Positions 1-8,375 of a stretch of DNA of 64,000 nucleotides are shown here, in pieces. Made by a program: the position numbers and the translations under genes. The notes below the pieces were generated by a model. It was given only the letters and a program-made list of their open reading frames with translations. It was not told the origin of the DNA and did not search any database. The stretch is from the NCBI GenBank assembly GCA_002748705.1, contig PDSZ01000023.1:1-64000 (forward strand), in the 5' to 3' direction. Source of the DNA: Candidatus Fermentibacterota bacterium. GTDB lineage: Bacteria > Fermentibacterota > Fermentibacteria > Fermentibacterales > Fermentibacteraceae. Position 1 is the first letter of the stretch, and the number at the start of each line of letters is the position of its first letter.

Positions 1-204
1 ATCATCAGGTGTGGGAAACCCTCGAGGGCATTATGTGCGCAGAGCATTCTGTATGCACGGTACTAGACTGAGGAAACCCCAGACGAATAGATGAAATGCG
101 GTAACCAACCCGCGGATATCAGTATGATCAGACCATCGATGGACTGACACCGGCCGCTGATCCCCTGAGAGAAGGGAAAGAAAATCGAACAAGGTAAGCT
201 CAAC
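1..204. other. Gene-free stretch, unidentified, possibly a structured RNA remnant
   Basis: I see no credible reading frame here. The plus strand shows several short stems capped by GAAA-like loops, for example around 10-26 and 69-83, and the string gaacaaggtaagctc near 187-201. This style of sequence reminds me of the structured 5' part of a bacterial group II intron. I cannot confirm it, and no reverse transcriptase is visible. It could equally be decayed transposon DNA, since it abuts one. Confidence 0.25.
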
Positions 205-389
205 TTGACAGGTCCAACCATATCAGTGTCCTGTCAAACCTCAGATGACGGATTCTGCTTGTTCTTATCTGCCCAGGCAGCGTTGCAGACTCGGTTACAT
301 AGCCTCCGGCTATGCGCCCTCACCTGTGCCTCACCTGAACAGATAATAGCTGCGCATACTCTCCACATCCGAAGCATGACAGGACACTG
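205..389. repeat. Cluster of short inverted repeats (TGACAGG / CAGTGTCCTGTCA)
   Basis: A perfect 13-bp inverted repeat pairs CAGTGTCCTGTCA at 224-236 with TGACAGGACACTG at 377-389, enclosing 140 bp. A second pair, TTGACAGG at 205-212 and CCTGTCAA at 230-237, shares the same core. The resemblance of the adjacent minus-strand sequence to IS630 transposases stops exactly at 389. The repeats may therefore mark a small insertion of about 166 bp, or a MITE-like element, inside the transposase remnant. No target duplication is obvious. Confidence 0.5.
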
Positions 390-1110
390 GCTTTCTCAGG
401 TGTGAATCTTTCATAAAAAGAGCCGGGTTTGTGAGTACCATAATTATCCATTACAAGAGTGATTCTGTCAGCCTCAGGGTAAAGCAGGGATATCTTCTCG
501 ATGAATTCTGCCTGTTCCAGGCTTCGGCGTCTTTACCATGCGAATTCCTGCGAGGTGCTCACAAGCCATGAAAATCCTGCAGACCCCGCAGCGCCTGTAC
601 TCATAGTCAATCCGTGCAAGCCCCCCAGGTCTGGCATGAACAGGACATTGTGTCTCGGCGATTGTTCGGGTGATTGATCCATGCAGACAACAGGGAATCT
701 CGGGTTATACTGCCGCTTGTAAACACCAGGAACCATCTCCATACGAGCAACTAACTCGCCACTGGCACCACAATCACCCATCCTTTACAGCGCCAGGGCT
801 TGAGTTCATTTTTTTCAGGCCCCGGCGGATCGTCTCATGGGAAATGCTGTCGATGTAGTTCAGCTCAACCACCTTATCGGCAAGGAGATGAAGACTCCAT
901 CTGAAAAAACCTTCCGGAGGATCGCTGCAGCTCAGCGAAATAAGCTGGGCCTACAGGTAAAACTGCCGGAAAATCTCTTTGATGGTACCCCTGCAACTGA
1001 GGTTGACAGATTTAACAGATTGGGTAACCTTGATACTGCCTGCCTGATTCACCGATTAGTCGTATCCATTACAATGGGAATGGCTGTCTGGCTGTTGTAC
1101 AGCTTTATAC
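390..1110 (-). pseudogene. Decayed IS630-family transposase
   Basis: Three minus-strand frames together spell an IS630-type transposase. Reading from the 5' end, they give a segment with PPEG followed by RWSLHLLADKVVEL and ISHETIRRGLKK. Next, in another frame, come KPWRCKGW and the region VYKRQYNPRFPVVCMDQ, which carries the first catalytic Asp. Then come IDYEYRR and IFMACEHLAG. Last come LYPEADRITLVMDNYGTHKP, which carries the second catalytic Asp, and FYERF. The frame breaks at least three times and contains a stop, and the normally conserved Glu after the first Asp reads Gln, so it cannot be active as written. The first break lies on a run of seven A residues, where some IS630 elements use programmed -1 slippage, but the later breaks make decay the better reading. 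The 3' end of the homology stops at the inverted repeat near 389. Confidence 0.8.
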
Positions 1111-1190
1111 AGTGACAATACCGGGCTATCGGATTCAAGTGCTGAACAGGTCATCAGCTCTCTGTCCGCATCGGTCTGAATTCGGTAAAG

Positions 1191-1862
1191 CTAAGGCTGC
1201 TCTTCAGAGCCTGTAAGATACTTCAGAGCCTTTTCAATCTGTTGTATGTCCACCTGGGTGTCAAAGCAGTCGCCGCATGGTCGGCTGTTCTCAACGCCTA
1301 TTACAGGCACAGGCCATGCATCAAGCATTCCTGAGCTGAGATCTCTGGGGCACGCAACAGCCAGAATCGCCCTGGCACCTGATTCTTTCACTCGTTTTCT
1401 TGCCAGAGTACCGCCGGTTGCCACTGCAACAGGTGTACCGTATCTGTCCCCCAGGTTAAGAATATCTCCCACAGGGCACTTGCCGCATCTGAGGCAGTTT
1501 GAAGAATCATGGGTTATTCTTCTGTCACAGGTGTGTTCCTGAAGGCAGTGGGGCAGCAGAATAAGTATTCTGTTTGCAGGTACCGGTCTTTTTACCCAGT
1601 GGCGGCACAGTGCAGTCATCATGTGAATTGCAGTTTTCTCAGCAATGAAGCCTTTTCCACCTGCGAGCTTCAGCATATGGTACGAAAGCCCTATCATCCA
1701 TCTGGTACGAAACAGCCCTGCAAGGTTCACGGCAATAATAATCAGAGGAAAAGCGAGAAGATTCTCTGTAATAAGAAGGATTATCACAGCAGGGAACACT
1801 GCTGCAGCAGAGAGCCCCAGATGATAGTAAAGGCTGCTGCGGCTTTCAGCCAAGCCTCTCAC
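1191..1862 (-). CDS. DUF116 family membrane protein with cysteine clusters
   Basis: The protein has 223 residues. Two hydrophobic segments lie at about residues 15-50. A soluble part follows, with a cysteine-rich stretch around CLRCGKCP (residues 123-130) and later ACP and CGDC motifs. These are typical of DUF116 proteins, which often look like metal-binding membrane proteins; the function of the family is not established. The gene overlaps the end of fmt by 17 bp and is the last member of the def-fmt block. DUF116 genes are known next to fmt and def in other bacteria, so the placement supports the call but does not reveal the role. The cysteines suggest an iron-sulfur cluster or zinc site, which is inference. 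Confidence 0.75.
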   Translation of the reverse strand: MRGLAESRSSLYYHLGLSAAAVFPAVIILLITENLLAFPLIIIAVNLAGLFRTRWMIGLSYHMLKLAGGKGFIAEKTAIHMMTALCRHWVKRPVPANRILILLPHCLQEHTCDRRITHDSSNCLRCGKCPVGDILNLGDRYGTPVAVATGGTLARKRVKESGARAILAVACPRDLSSGMLDAWPVPVIGVENSRPCGDCFDTQVDIQQIEKALKYLTGSEEQP

Positions 1863-2757
1863 CTGGTTCCAGACGGTATCCCCTTGTGAAGTCCTGCCAG
1901 CTCATTCGTTTCCTGCCCTGTACCTGAAGCTCATGAATCTCAACAGCTCCGGTACCGCAGGCAATGGCTGGAGGTGAAAGCCCTATAACCTCTCCAGGGG
2001 TTCCGCTCATATCGGAGTGAACCGCTCTGTATATCTTGACAACCCTGCCGCAGTGTACTGTCCTTGCCCCTGGAACAGGGTTGAAAGCCATAATTTGCCT
2101 TACTATCTGACGGGAATCCAGAGTCCAGTCTATTTGGGCTTCTTCAGCGGAAATCTTTTCTGCGTAGGATTCCTCACCTGCCTGAGGCTGCGGTTGCAGT
2201 TCTCCGGAAAGATACTTTCTCAGAACACCTGGAATCTCCTCTGCAGCTTTTACCGCAAGAATATTCTCCAGCTCTCCGGCAGTGGTGTTCACCGGCACAG
2301 GGAGTGTTACGCATCTGATAACATCACCTGTATCCCAGCCATTGTCTGTGAGCATGAAACACACACCTGTTTCACTGTCTCCCTGAAGAACAGCCCTGAT
2401 TACAGGCGCCGCTCCCCTGTGTCTTGGCAGCAGCGAGGGGTGAATGTTTACAACACCGAAGGGGGAAAGTTTCAGAAACCACTCTGGAAGCCAGCCTCCG
2501 TAGGAGGCGGATACCATTACTTCAGGAGCCAGTTCTTCCACAAGCTCCTGAATACCCTTGAGCTTCTCCGGCTGAAGAAGGTTCAGGCCCAGTTCCAGAG
2601 CCTTTTCAGCTACAGGAGGTTTTCTCAGTTTTCTCCCTCTGCCTGCAGGTCTGTCAGGTCTTGATACAACAGCTGCCACATTGATGTCATCAGCAGCTGC
2701 AAGGGCTTCAAGTGCAGGAACAGCAAACACAGATGTGCCCAGAAAAACAGTCTTCAC
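1846..2757 (-). CDS. fmt: Methionyl-tRNA formyltransferase
   Basis: The enzyme transfers a formyl group from 10-formyltetrahydrofolate to initiator Met-tRNA in the cytoplasm. Its 303 residues match the usual length of about 310. The N-terminal formyltransferase fold carries Asn104 and His106, followed by SLLPRHRGAAP, and the catalytic Asp142 in WDTGD. The C-terminal part from about residue 205 matches the tRNA-binding OB-like domain. The gene shares a 4-bp ATGA overlap with def upstream and overlaps the DUF116 gene downstream, so the three are likely translationally coupled. Pairing with def is the classic arrangement: formylation at initiation, deformylation after synthesis. Confidence 0.97.
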   Translation of the reverse strand: MKTVFLGTSVFAVPALEALAAADDINVAAVVSRPDRPAGRGRKLRKPPVAEKALELGLNLLQPEKLKGIQELVEELAPEVMVSASYGGWLPEWFLKLSPFGVVNIHPSLLPRHRGAAPVIRAVLQGDSETGVCFMLTDNGWDTGDVIRCVTLPVPVNTTAGELENILAVKAAEEIPGVLRKYLSGELQPQPQAGEESYAEKISAEEAQIDWTLDSRQIVRQIMAFNPVPGARTVHCGRVVKIYRAVHSDMSGTPGEVIGLSPPAIACGTGAVEIHELQVQGRKRMSWQDFTRGYRLEPGERLG

Positions 2758-3281
2758 CTGGTTCCGCTTTCTTCCATGAGCCTGTTAAGTTTTCGTTTCA
2801 GCAGTTTCTTCTTCATTGGGCTGAGCCTGTCTGTGAAGAGAATACCATCAAGATGATCGGTTTCATGCTGAAAAAGCCTTGCTGAAAGCCCCTCCACCTC
2901 CAGAGAAAACCGGTTTCCGTTTTCGTCCAGAGCGTTAAGCCTAGCACCTGAAGGTCTTTCCAGCGATTCCCATATTCCGGGAACGCTGAGACAGCCTTCC
3001 TCCCGTTTCTCAAGGGGGCCGAAAGGTTCAACTTCAGGGTTGATGAAGACAGTATGCCCCTTCAGGTCTTTCAGATAATCAGGGATGGCAATGAAAACTC
3101 TTACCGGGTGGCCTGCCTGAGGAGCAGCAAGACCCAGACCTTCCTGCTCTTCAAGTATTTTTCTCATTCCGGCAAGGAGTTCTCTGATGTACTCACGGTC
3201 AGCAGGGAACTCAAGGGCTCTGCTCTTCATTCGAAGAGCGGGATCTCCTATTATCCTGATGCGAAAGCCGGAGGGAATCAC
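2754..3281 (-). CDS. def: Peptide deformylase
   Basis: The enzyme is a cytoplasmic metallohydrolase that removes the formyl group from the N-terminal methionine of nascent proteins. It has 175 residues with all three family motifs intact: GLGLAAPQ (48-55), EGCLS (95-99, Cys97 being a metal ligand) and QHETDH (138-143, with two His ligands and the catalytic Glu140). The C-terminal tail is lysine-rich. It overlaps yajC by 4 bp upstream and fmt by 4 bp downstream, inside the long minus-strand operon. Confidence 0.98.
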   Translation of the reverse strand: MIPSGFRIRIIGDPALRMKSRALEFPADREYIRELLAGMRKILEEQEGLGLAAPQAGHPVRVFIAIPDYLKDLKGHTVFINPEVEPFGPLEKREEGCLSVPGIWESLERPSGARLNALDENGNRFSLEVEGLSARLFQHETDHLDGILFTDRLSPMKKKLLKRKLNRLMEESGTR

Positions 3282-3655
3282 TTTGCTTCAACTTCTTCCG
3301 GTGTTACCAGAGTAAGTGCATTCCTGTCAACATCTATCTTGACTGAATCAGCTATTCTGACAGTTATTATCTCACCTTTGAGGTTGGTTATGACTCCGTG
3401 AATACCGCCGCCGGTAACCACCTTGTCACCTTTCTGGAGAGAATTGCGCATCTCATTAAGTTTTTTTGTCTGCTTCTGCTGAGGCCTTATAATCAGGAAG
3501 TAGAAGATTGCAACCATAGCAACGATAGGCAGAAGCCCTGTTATACCCCCTGAGCCAAGGCATCCTGCAGGAGCTTCTTCTGCACCGGTTCCTGAAGCTT
3601 CCTGAGCCAGTGCAACTGCTGCTGCAAGTATAGGTACAATCATGAAGTTTCTCAT
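3278..3655 (-). CDS. yajC: YajC, preprotein translocase accessory subunit
   Basis: YajC is a small inner-membrane protein that associates with the SecDF complex. The 125-residue product has the family core: one transmembrane helix (about 39-57) ending in IIRPQQKQTKK, then a short beta domain containing KGDKVVTGGG. An extra hydrophobic stretch begins the protein (residues 4-18) and is followed by an Ala/Glu/Gly-rich linker. Most YajC proteins lack this, so here it may be a second helix or a signal sequence. secD and secF are not in this window. The gene is coupled by 4-bp overlaps to ftsX upstream and def downstream. Confidence 0.93.
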   Translation of the reverse strand: MRNFMIVPILAAAVALAQEASGTGAEEAPAGCLGSGGITGLLPIVAMVAIFYFLIIRPQQKQTKKLNEMRNSLQKGDKVVTGGGIHGVITNLKGEIITVRIADSVKIDVDRNALTLVTPEEVEAK

Positions 3656-4518
3656 TTTCTCTTTTCCCTTTCAAATGAACCTGCAAGAGCGCCTACAGTT
3701 CCAGTCACCGCTCCCAGCAATAATACCAGAGTAATCCAGAACAAAGGAATGAACCTGTGTGCAACTGCTTCTGAGAGAAATGCGGAAAGACCAGCTGCAA
3801 TAGCCAGCCCTGCAGCTGAACCTGCAATGCCCATGAGCATCCCCTCAACCACAAAAGGTATTCTGATGAACCACCAGGGCGCACCTACTATACCCATTAT
3901 CTCAACTGTGAGCGCTCTTCTTACAACAGAGAGCCGTACAGTGTAAAAGACCACCATGGAGATACTGAAAACCAGCACTATTCCAAGAAGGAGAACCAGC
4001 TTTCTTATTGTGGTCACTGTCTTGATCAGCCCTGGAAGGAAGTCTTCACCGTAAACGGTTTCCTCAACGCCTTCCATGGCTTCTATTGCCCTGGCTATCT
4101 CCTCAAGCTCGCCTCCTGATATTTCCGCGTCATCAAATGTTACCTGAAGTGAACCTGGAAGTCGAAAGTTGGAACCCATTACTTCCAGCAGGTCGGTGTG
4201 TCCTGGAAGTTCCGCCCTAAAAAGGGCTTCTGCCTCAGTGGGAGACACATAGTAAACCCACTGAATACCCTGCATCCCCGTTACCAGATCGCCGATCATT
4301 CGACCTTCATGCTCAGAGAGGCCGGTTTTCAGAAAAACTTCCATGCCCACCATGTTCTGTTCCCTGTACAGAAGGTCCTGAAGGTTCCAGGAAATAATCA
4401 GGAAGGTATCGAAAACCACAAATGCCAGTGCAACCATTATCAGGGTCACAAAACGGGCGCCAGGTCTGTATTTCAGATTAAGAACTGTTTCCCTGAGGGC
4501 TGCCTTGAGAATGTTCAT
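3652..4518 (-). CDS. ftsX: FtsX, permease subunit of the FtsEX division complex
   Basis: FtsX is the membrane partner of the FtsE ATPase. The complex sits at the division site and activates peptidoglycan hydrolases. The 288-residue protein has a first transmembrane helix (about 22-46), a periplasmic domain of about 130 residues, and three further helices from residue 170 to near the C terminus, the standard FtsX topology. It overlaps ftsE by 4 bp. An M23 peptidase of the kind FtsEX can activate is encoded about 9 kb upstream in the same transcription direction (13379-14794). Linking them functionally is inference. Confidence 0.93.
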   Translation of the reverse strand: MNILKAALRETVLNLKYRPGARFVTLIMVALAFVVFDTFLIISWNLQDLLYREQNMVGMEVFLKTGLSEHEGRMIGDLVTGMQGIQWVYYVSPTEAEALFRAELPGHTDLLEVMGSNFRLPGSLQVTFDDAEISGGELEEIARAIEAMEGVEETVYGEDFLPGLIKTVTTIRKLVLLLGIVLVFSISMVVFYTVRLSVVRRALTVEIMGIVGAPWWFIRIPFVVEGMLMGIAGSAAGLAIAAGLSAFLSEAVAHRFIPLFWITLVLLLGAVTGTVGALAGSFEREKRK

Positions 4519-5201
4519 CGGTCATCCTCTATCTCAGGCCACACATCTGCCCCTCTCAGAATACCCCCTTCAAGGAACAGGAAGCGTCCTTTGCCTGGAG
4601 GAACCTGCCTTGGATCATGGGTGGCCATTACAACTGTGGTGCCGCCTCTATTTATCTCCAGAAGAAGGTTAACCACCTGTCTGGATACTTCAGGATCAAG
4701 GTTTCCTGTAGGTTCATCTGCCAGAAGAAGCACCGGATGGCCCACCATTGCCCTGGCAATAGCCACTCTCTGCTGCTCGCCGCCGGAAAGCTGATGGGGA
4801 TAGGAATTGCTTCTGTGGCTGAGCCCCATTCTGGCAAGAAGGGCGATAACCCGTTTTCTGACTGTTCTTGCCCCTGTACCTGTTACCTGAAGGGGAAGTG
4901 CGACATTCTCGTAGACAGTTCTTCCCTGAAGAAGCCTGAAATCCTGAAACACTATACCAATCTTCCGCCTTAATGCAGGAAGCCTGTTTCGCTTTATTGT
5001 TTCAGAGCTGAAGCCGGCAACCTCAACCAGGCCAGTGTCAGGCCTGTCCCCCATCCACATAAGCCGCAGAAGGGTTGTCTTTCCTGCGCCGCTGGGGCCT
5101 GAGATTACCAGGAACTCACCCTGCGATATCTCCATGTTTATTCCGTCAAGTGCCGGCCACCTGCCGTAACTGAGCCTGACCGACTGCATTCTTACAAGCA
5201 A
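4515..5201 (-). CDS. ftsE: FtsE, ATP-binding subunit of the FtsEX division complex
   Basis: This is a 228-residue ABC ATPase on the cytoplasmic face of FtsX. Walker A is GPSGAGKTT (35-43), the ABC signature is LSGGEQQRVAIARA and Walker B is LLLADEPTGNLD, followed by the switch histidine in ATHD. The TTG start overlaps the stop of the S4 gene by 10 bp and is preceded by GGAGG with 4-nt spacing. An ATG four codons downstream is a weaker alternative. FtsE is distinguished from LolD/MacB-type ATPases here mainly by the adjacent ftsX. Confidence 0.95.
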   Translation of the reverse strand: MLVRMQSVRLSYGRWPALDGINMEISQGEFLVISGPSGAGKTTLLRLMWMGDRPDTGLVEVAGFSSETIKRNRLPALRRKIGIVFQDFRLLQGRTVYENVALPLQVTGTGARTVRKRVIALLARMGLSHRSNSYPHQLSGGEQQRVAIARAMVGHPVLLLADEPTGNLDPEVSRQVVNLLLEINRGGTTVVMATHDPRQVPPGKGRFLFLEGGILRGADVWPEIEDDR

Positions 5202-5461
5202 TCGTCCTCCTCGGATACAACTCTGTAAAGCTCTTTCCTGGCTGCCCTGGAAACATTCTTTCCCTGGGGTATTTCAAGAACCTCAACTGTTACAGAGGTT
5301 CCGTCAGGTTTCACAAGATTGATAACAGACCCTGGCAAAACAGTACTGGAAGCCTTTGCCTTTCTGCCGTCAAGAACAACTGAACCGGAAGATATGGCTT
5401 TTCCGGCAATTGATCGGGTCTTGAGCAGACCGGTAACCTTCAGGTAATAATCTATTCTCAT
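5192..5461 (-). CDS. Small S4-domain RNA-binding protein (RqcP/Hsp15-like)
   Basis: This 89-residue protein is almost entirely an S4 fold: MRIDYYLKVTGLLKTRS, then SSGSVVLDGRKAK and PGSVINL. Single-domain S4 proteins of this size include Hsp15 (HslR) and RqcP (YabO). Both bind ribosomes or 50S-nascent-chain complexes in stalled-ribosome rescue. Sequence alone does not decide between them. The gene lies 2 bp after a SurA-like gene and overlaps ftsE. Confidence 0.8.
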   Translation of the reverse strand: MRIDYYLKVTGLLKTRSIAGKAISSGSVVLDGRKAKASSTVLPGSVINLVKPDGTSVTVEVLEIPQGKNVSRAARKELYRVVSEEDDCL

Positions 5462-5463
5462 TA

Positions 5464-6723
5464 TCAGATATTGATCAGTATGGGAATCTCTGTGCGGAGC
5501 GAATCCACCATACTGTCATAGTAAGTGTTCCAGACAACTGAGCTGAGCATGGACTGAAGTTCTTCTTCAGAGAACTCACTCCAGTCTGGAACGGCCTGAT
5601 CCAGTCTCTTAAACACAGCAACTGCCATTCCCTGCTCAACCACAACAGGTTCGGAGATTTCACCTGCTTCGAGGTCTATCACTGCATCATGGAGTTCACC
5701 CTCCCAGCTGCCTGCATTAACTGTTCCGAGAAATCCGCCGATATCTGCCGTTGCAGGATCTGCGCTTATGGCTCCTGCCATTTCCTCAAAACTCTCACCT
5801 GCCCTGAGCCTGGAAACTGCCTGAGCACCCTCTTCCATTGCAGCTTCAAGATCTGAAGCTGCCGTCTGGGCCAGAATCAGAATATGACTTGCTCTGACCA
5901 TATCCCCGTCTCTGTCGGTAACCTTCACAAGATGAACACCGAAAGGTGTTGTGAAAGGGCCTGCTATCTGGCCGGGTTCCAGGAGATTTACCTGTCTTTC
6001 GAAGGTTGCTGTCATGTCTCCGCCGGTAAACCATCCCAGGTCACCTCCTGATGCAGCGGAACCATCCTGTGAATAGGCTGCAGCTGCTGCTGAGAAGGTA
6101 GTTTCACCGTTCTCTATCTGAGCGCGAAGGTCTGAAAGGGTCTTGTATGCCTGATCTGTGTCAGCAGGAAGCACAGGAATGTAGATCCAGCTGAGAACTC
6201 TCGGAGCAAGAATGTTCTCAACAACAACAGGGTTTTCTCTGAAGTATCCCTCAGCATCCGCTGGCATGGAGGCCATAACATTACCGGCCCTTAATCTTAC
6301 AAAATTCTCACCGGCAATCCGATCCCCCAGTATGGTCTCATAATTAGCTCTCAGGGCGCGTGATGTCATTCCCATGGAAACCAGATAAGCCTCAAACTGC
6401 GCATCTGTTTCAAAACCTGCCCTTGCTTCAGCCATGGACTCATCTGCAGCCAGAACTACTTCTTCTCTTTCAGGGTAGACTCCTGCTCTCCGCGCAGCCT
6501 CAACAAGAAGTTTCTCCTGAATAACCTGATCCATTGCTGCTTCGTAGGCGGGAGAACTGCAATCATTAATGGTTTCACTGTTCCGGTCCACCCCTGATTC
6601 TATCAGATAGGTGACCACCTCAGAATGAAGTACAGGCTCTGAACCTACAACTGCAAGCACTCTGTCCAGAGTGAACTGAGCAGATACCATCGCTGCAGAC
6701 GCCAAAAGGATTGCTGTGTTCAT
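5464..6723 (-). CDS. SurA-like periplasmic chaperone/peptidyl-prolyl isomerase
   Basis: The 419-residue protein starts with a signal peptide ending near AQ (residues 15-16) and then a SurA N-like helical region (about 17-170). Two parvulin domains follow. The first contains AYSQDGSAASGGDLGWF and PFTTPFGVHLVKVTDRD; the second contains ASHILIL and SADPATADIGGFLG. This is the SurA domain order, so a role in folding outer-membrane proteins is likely. It overlaps the next parvulin gene by 4 bp. Two further parvulin genes and a related lipoprotein precede it, so the cell expresses a parvulin set from one operon. Confidence 0.88.
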   Translation of the reverse strand: MNTAILLASAAMVSAQFTLDRVLAVVGSEPVLHSEVVTYLIESGVDRNSETINDCSSPAYEAAMDQVIQEKLLVEAARRAGVYPEREEVVLAADESMAEARAGFETDAQFEAYLVSMGMTSRALRANYETILGDRIAGENFVRLRAGNVMASMPADAEGYFRENPVVVENILAPRVLSWIYIPVLPADTDQAYKTLSDLRAQIENGETTFSAAAAAYSQDGSAASGGDLGWFTGGDMTATFERQVNLLEPGQIAGPFTTPFGVHLVKVTDRDGDMVRASHILILAQTAASDLEAAMEEGAQAVSRLRAGESFEEMAGAISADPATADIGGFLGTVNAGSWEGELHDAVIDLEAGEISEPVVVEQGMAVAVFKRLDQAVPDWSEFSEEELQSMLSSVVWNTYYDSMVDSLRTEIPILINI

Positions 6724-7535
6724 ATAACCTCCGTGGACAACCTGTCAGAGGTTGCCTGAATAACACTATCCATGGCAGCTTCAACTCTCTGCCTGTAAAG
6801 AAGTTGACCGGCGCTTTCCACTGCTCTTAAAGAGTCCTGAATATCTCTGGTTTCAGACACCTTGAAGATGTGCCAACCCAGACTTGAAGGAACCACAGGA
6901 CTGAGGCCATCCAGTCTGGCAATGTGTTCAGGAAGACCGTTGGCAAGCATTTCAGCTCCTGTGGCAAAACCGAGATCGCCGCCGATACCGGCCTTCTGGC
7001 CTGTGGAGATGTTCTGAGCGGTAACCTGGAAGTTCTGTCCCCAGCCCAGCCTTGTGTGGATTGAATCGGCCATAGCGCTGTCTGCTGCTATTATCTGAAA
7101 GTAATGCCTTTCAATAAGATAAAGCTCAGGATCAGAATACATGAAAACAATGATTTCTTCCTCTGTTGGAACCGGCACAGAAAGGGTTATCTCATCTGTC
7201 ATCAGGTCTCTCAGGTAAAGCTGCCTTGCCCTGGCCTGAACAAACCTGCTCACTGAAGGATTCTCAAGGCCAGCTTCCAGGGCGGCACAGGCAAGTATCT
7301 GGTCCCTGGTCCAGCTCTCTATTGCTCCCTCATCCGCCCTTATCAGGGCCAGATCGGTTTCATGAAGCACATAGCCACCTATTACTGCCAATGTGTCGCC
7401 AGGGGGAGCAGGAACATCAGGAATGGCTGGTGAAACAGCAGTGGCAGAACCTGAGAATGAAACAAGAAACCACACTGTAACACCAAGCACTGCAGCTGCA
7501 AGTATCCAGATCCAGACAGAAAACCTTTCAGACAA
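6720..7535 (-). CDS. Membrane-anchored parvulin-type isomerase
   Basis: The 271-residue protein has a single N-terminal transmembrane anchor (about 7-30) and a periplasmic part. An N-terminal helical region leads to a parvulin (PpiC-type) domain from about residue 140, with GGDLGFATGAEM and LGWHIFKVSE as core strands. The domain is diverged, with no clear second domain. It lies 14 bp after one parvulin gene and overlaps the SurA-like gene. A PpiD/PrsA-like folding role is probable. Confidence 0.8.
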   Translation of the reverse strand: MSERFSVWIWILAAAVLGVTVWFLVSFSGSATAVSPAIPDVPAPPGDTLAVIGGYVLHETDLALIRADEGAIESWTRDQILACAALEAGLENPSVSRFVQARARQLYLRDLMTDEITLSVPVPTEEEIIVFMYSDPELYLIERHYFQIIAADSAMADSIHTRLGWGQNFQVTAQNISTGQKAGIGGDLGFATGAEMLANGLPEHIARLDGLSPVVPSSLGWHIFKVSETRDIQDSLRAVESAGQLLYRQRVEAAMDSVIQATSDRLSTEVI

Positions 7536-7549
7536 TGGAGCTATCCCAT

Positions 7550-8362
7550 CTAGATGTGATTCAGAAGCCGCTCAGGCCATGTGTTCACTGTATAGACAGT
7601 TCGAAGATCATCGAGCATTTCAACGATAAGAATCTCCTGTTCAGCAGAGACAAGTTCCATTGTTGCAAGCTCTATGATATCAGCCTGTGTGAGAGTGTTC
7701 TGTAACGGTCTCTTCTCCAGAAGCTGCATGATGTGATAACCCATGGGAGTTTCAATCACACTGGATATCTCACCGGTTTCAAGCTGACAGACTGCCTCCA
7801 TGAACTGGGGAGTTACCATACCTCTGCTGACCCAGCCGAGGTTTCCTCCGGAAGGGCCGCTGGGACCGGTTGAGAACTGTGTTGCCAGAGTAGCGAATGA
7901 TTCCCCGCCATTAAGTCTGGAAAGCACCGAGGAAGCCAGTGCCATATCAGGAAGAAGAATGTGCCTTATGTTGTACTCGGTGTTGTAGGTGTCACCCCAC
8001 ACATCAACATAGTTCTCCACTTCAAGTCTGGATATTTCCACATCGGCAATGGCTTCATTGATGTATGCCTCAAGAAGAATCTGGTTTACAGCATTCTCAA
8101 TCGCAGCTGCGACTTCAGGATTATCAATTATACCGCTATCTTCCGCAGCTTCAAGAATGAGCTGTTCTCTGACCCAGGATTCCAGCACTTCATTCGCTGC
8201 TTCTGTGGTGGTAATTCCAAGAGAAGCAACAACCTCAGGCCCTCCAAGAAGACCAACAAGATTCTCCCATGTCAGTTCTCTCTCGTTGACAACCGCAAGA
8301 GCCTCTGCTGAAGCACTACCTGCGGCAATAAGAAATATTACCGCTGCTGCAAGGATTCTCAT
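7550..8362 (-). CDS. Secreted parvulin-type peptidyl-prolyl isomerase
   Basis: The 270-residue protein has a signal peptide (about 1-19, ending SASA), a SurA_N-like helical region and one parvulin domain. The domain starts near IRHILL and contains the loop FSTGPSGPSGGNLGW and the strand TPMGYHIMQLLEKR. All core parvulin positions look conserved, so it is the most canonical of the three. It sits 13 bp downstream of the large lipoprotein gene and 14 bp upstream of the next parvulin gene. Confidence 0.87.
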   Translation of the reverse strand: MRILAAAVIFLIAAGSASAEALAVVNERELTWENLVGLLGGPEVVASLGITTTEAANEVLESWVREQLILEAAEDSGIIDNPEVAAAIENAVNQILLEAYINEAIADVEISRLEVENYVDVWGDTYNTEYNIRHILLPDMALASSVLSRLNGGESFATLATQFSTGPSGPSGGNLGWVSRGMVTPQFMEAVCQLETGEISSVIETPMGYHIMQLLEKRPLQNTLTQADIIELATMELVSAEQEILIVEMLDDLRTVYTVNTWPERLLNHI

Positions 8363-8375
8363 AAATATCCTTTCC

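Noticed and set aside
2017..2664. A 215-codon plus-strand frame
   Set aside because: It is a shadow of fmt in the opposite strand, with codon content typical of an antisense frame.
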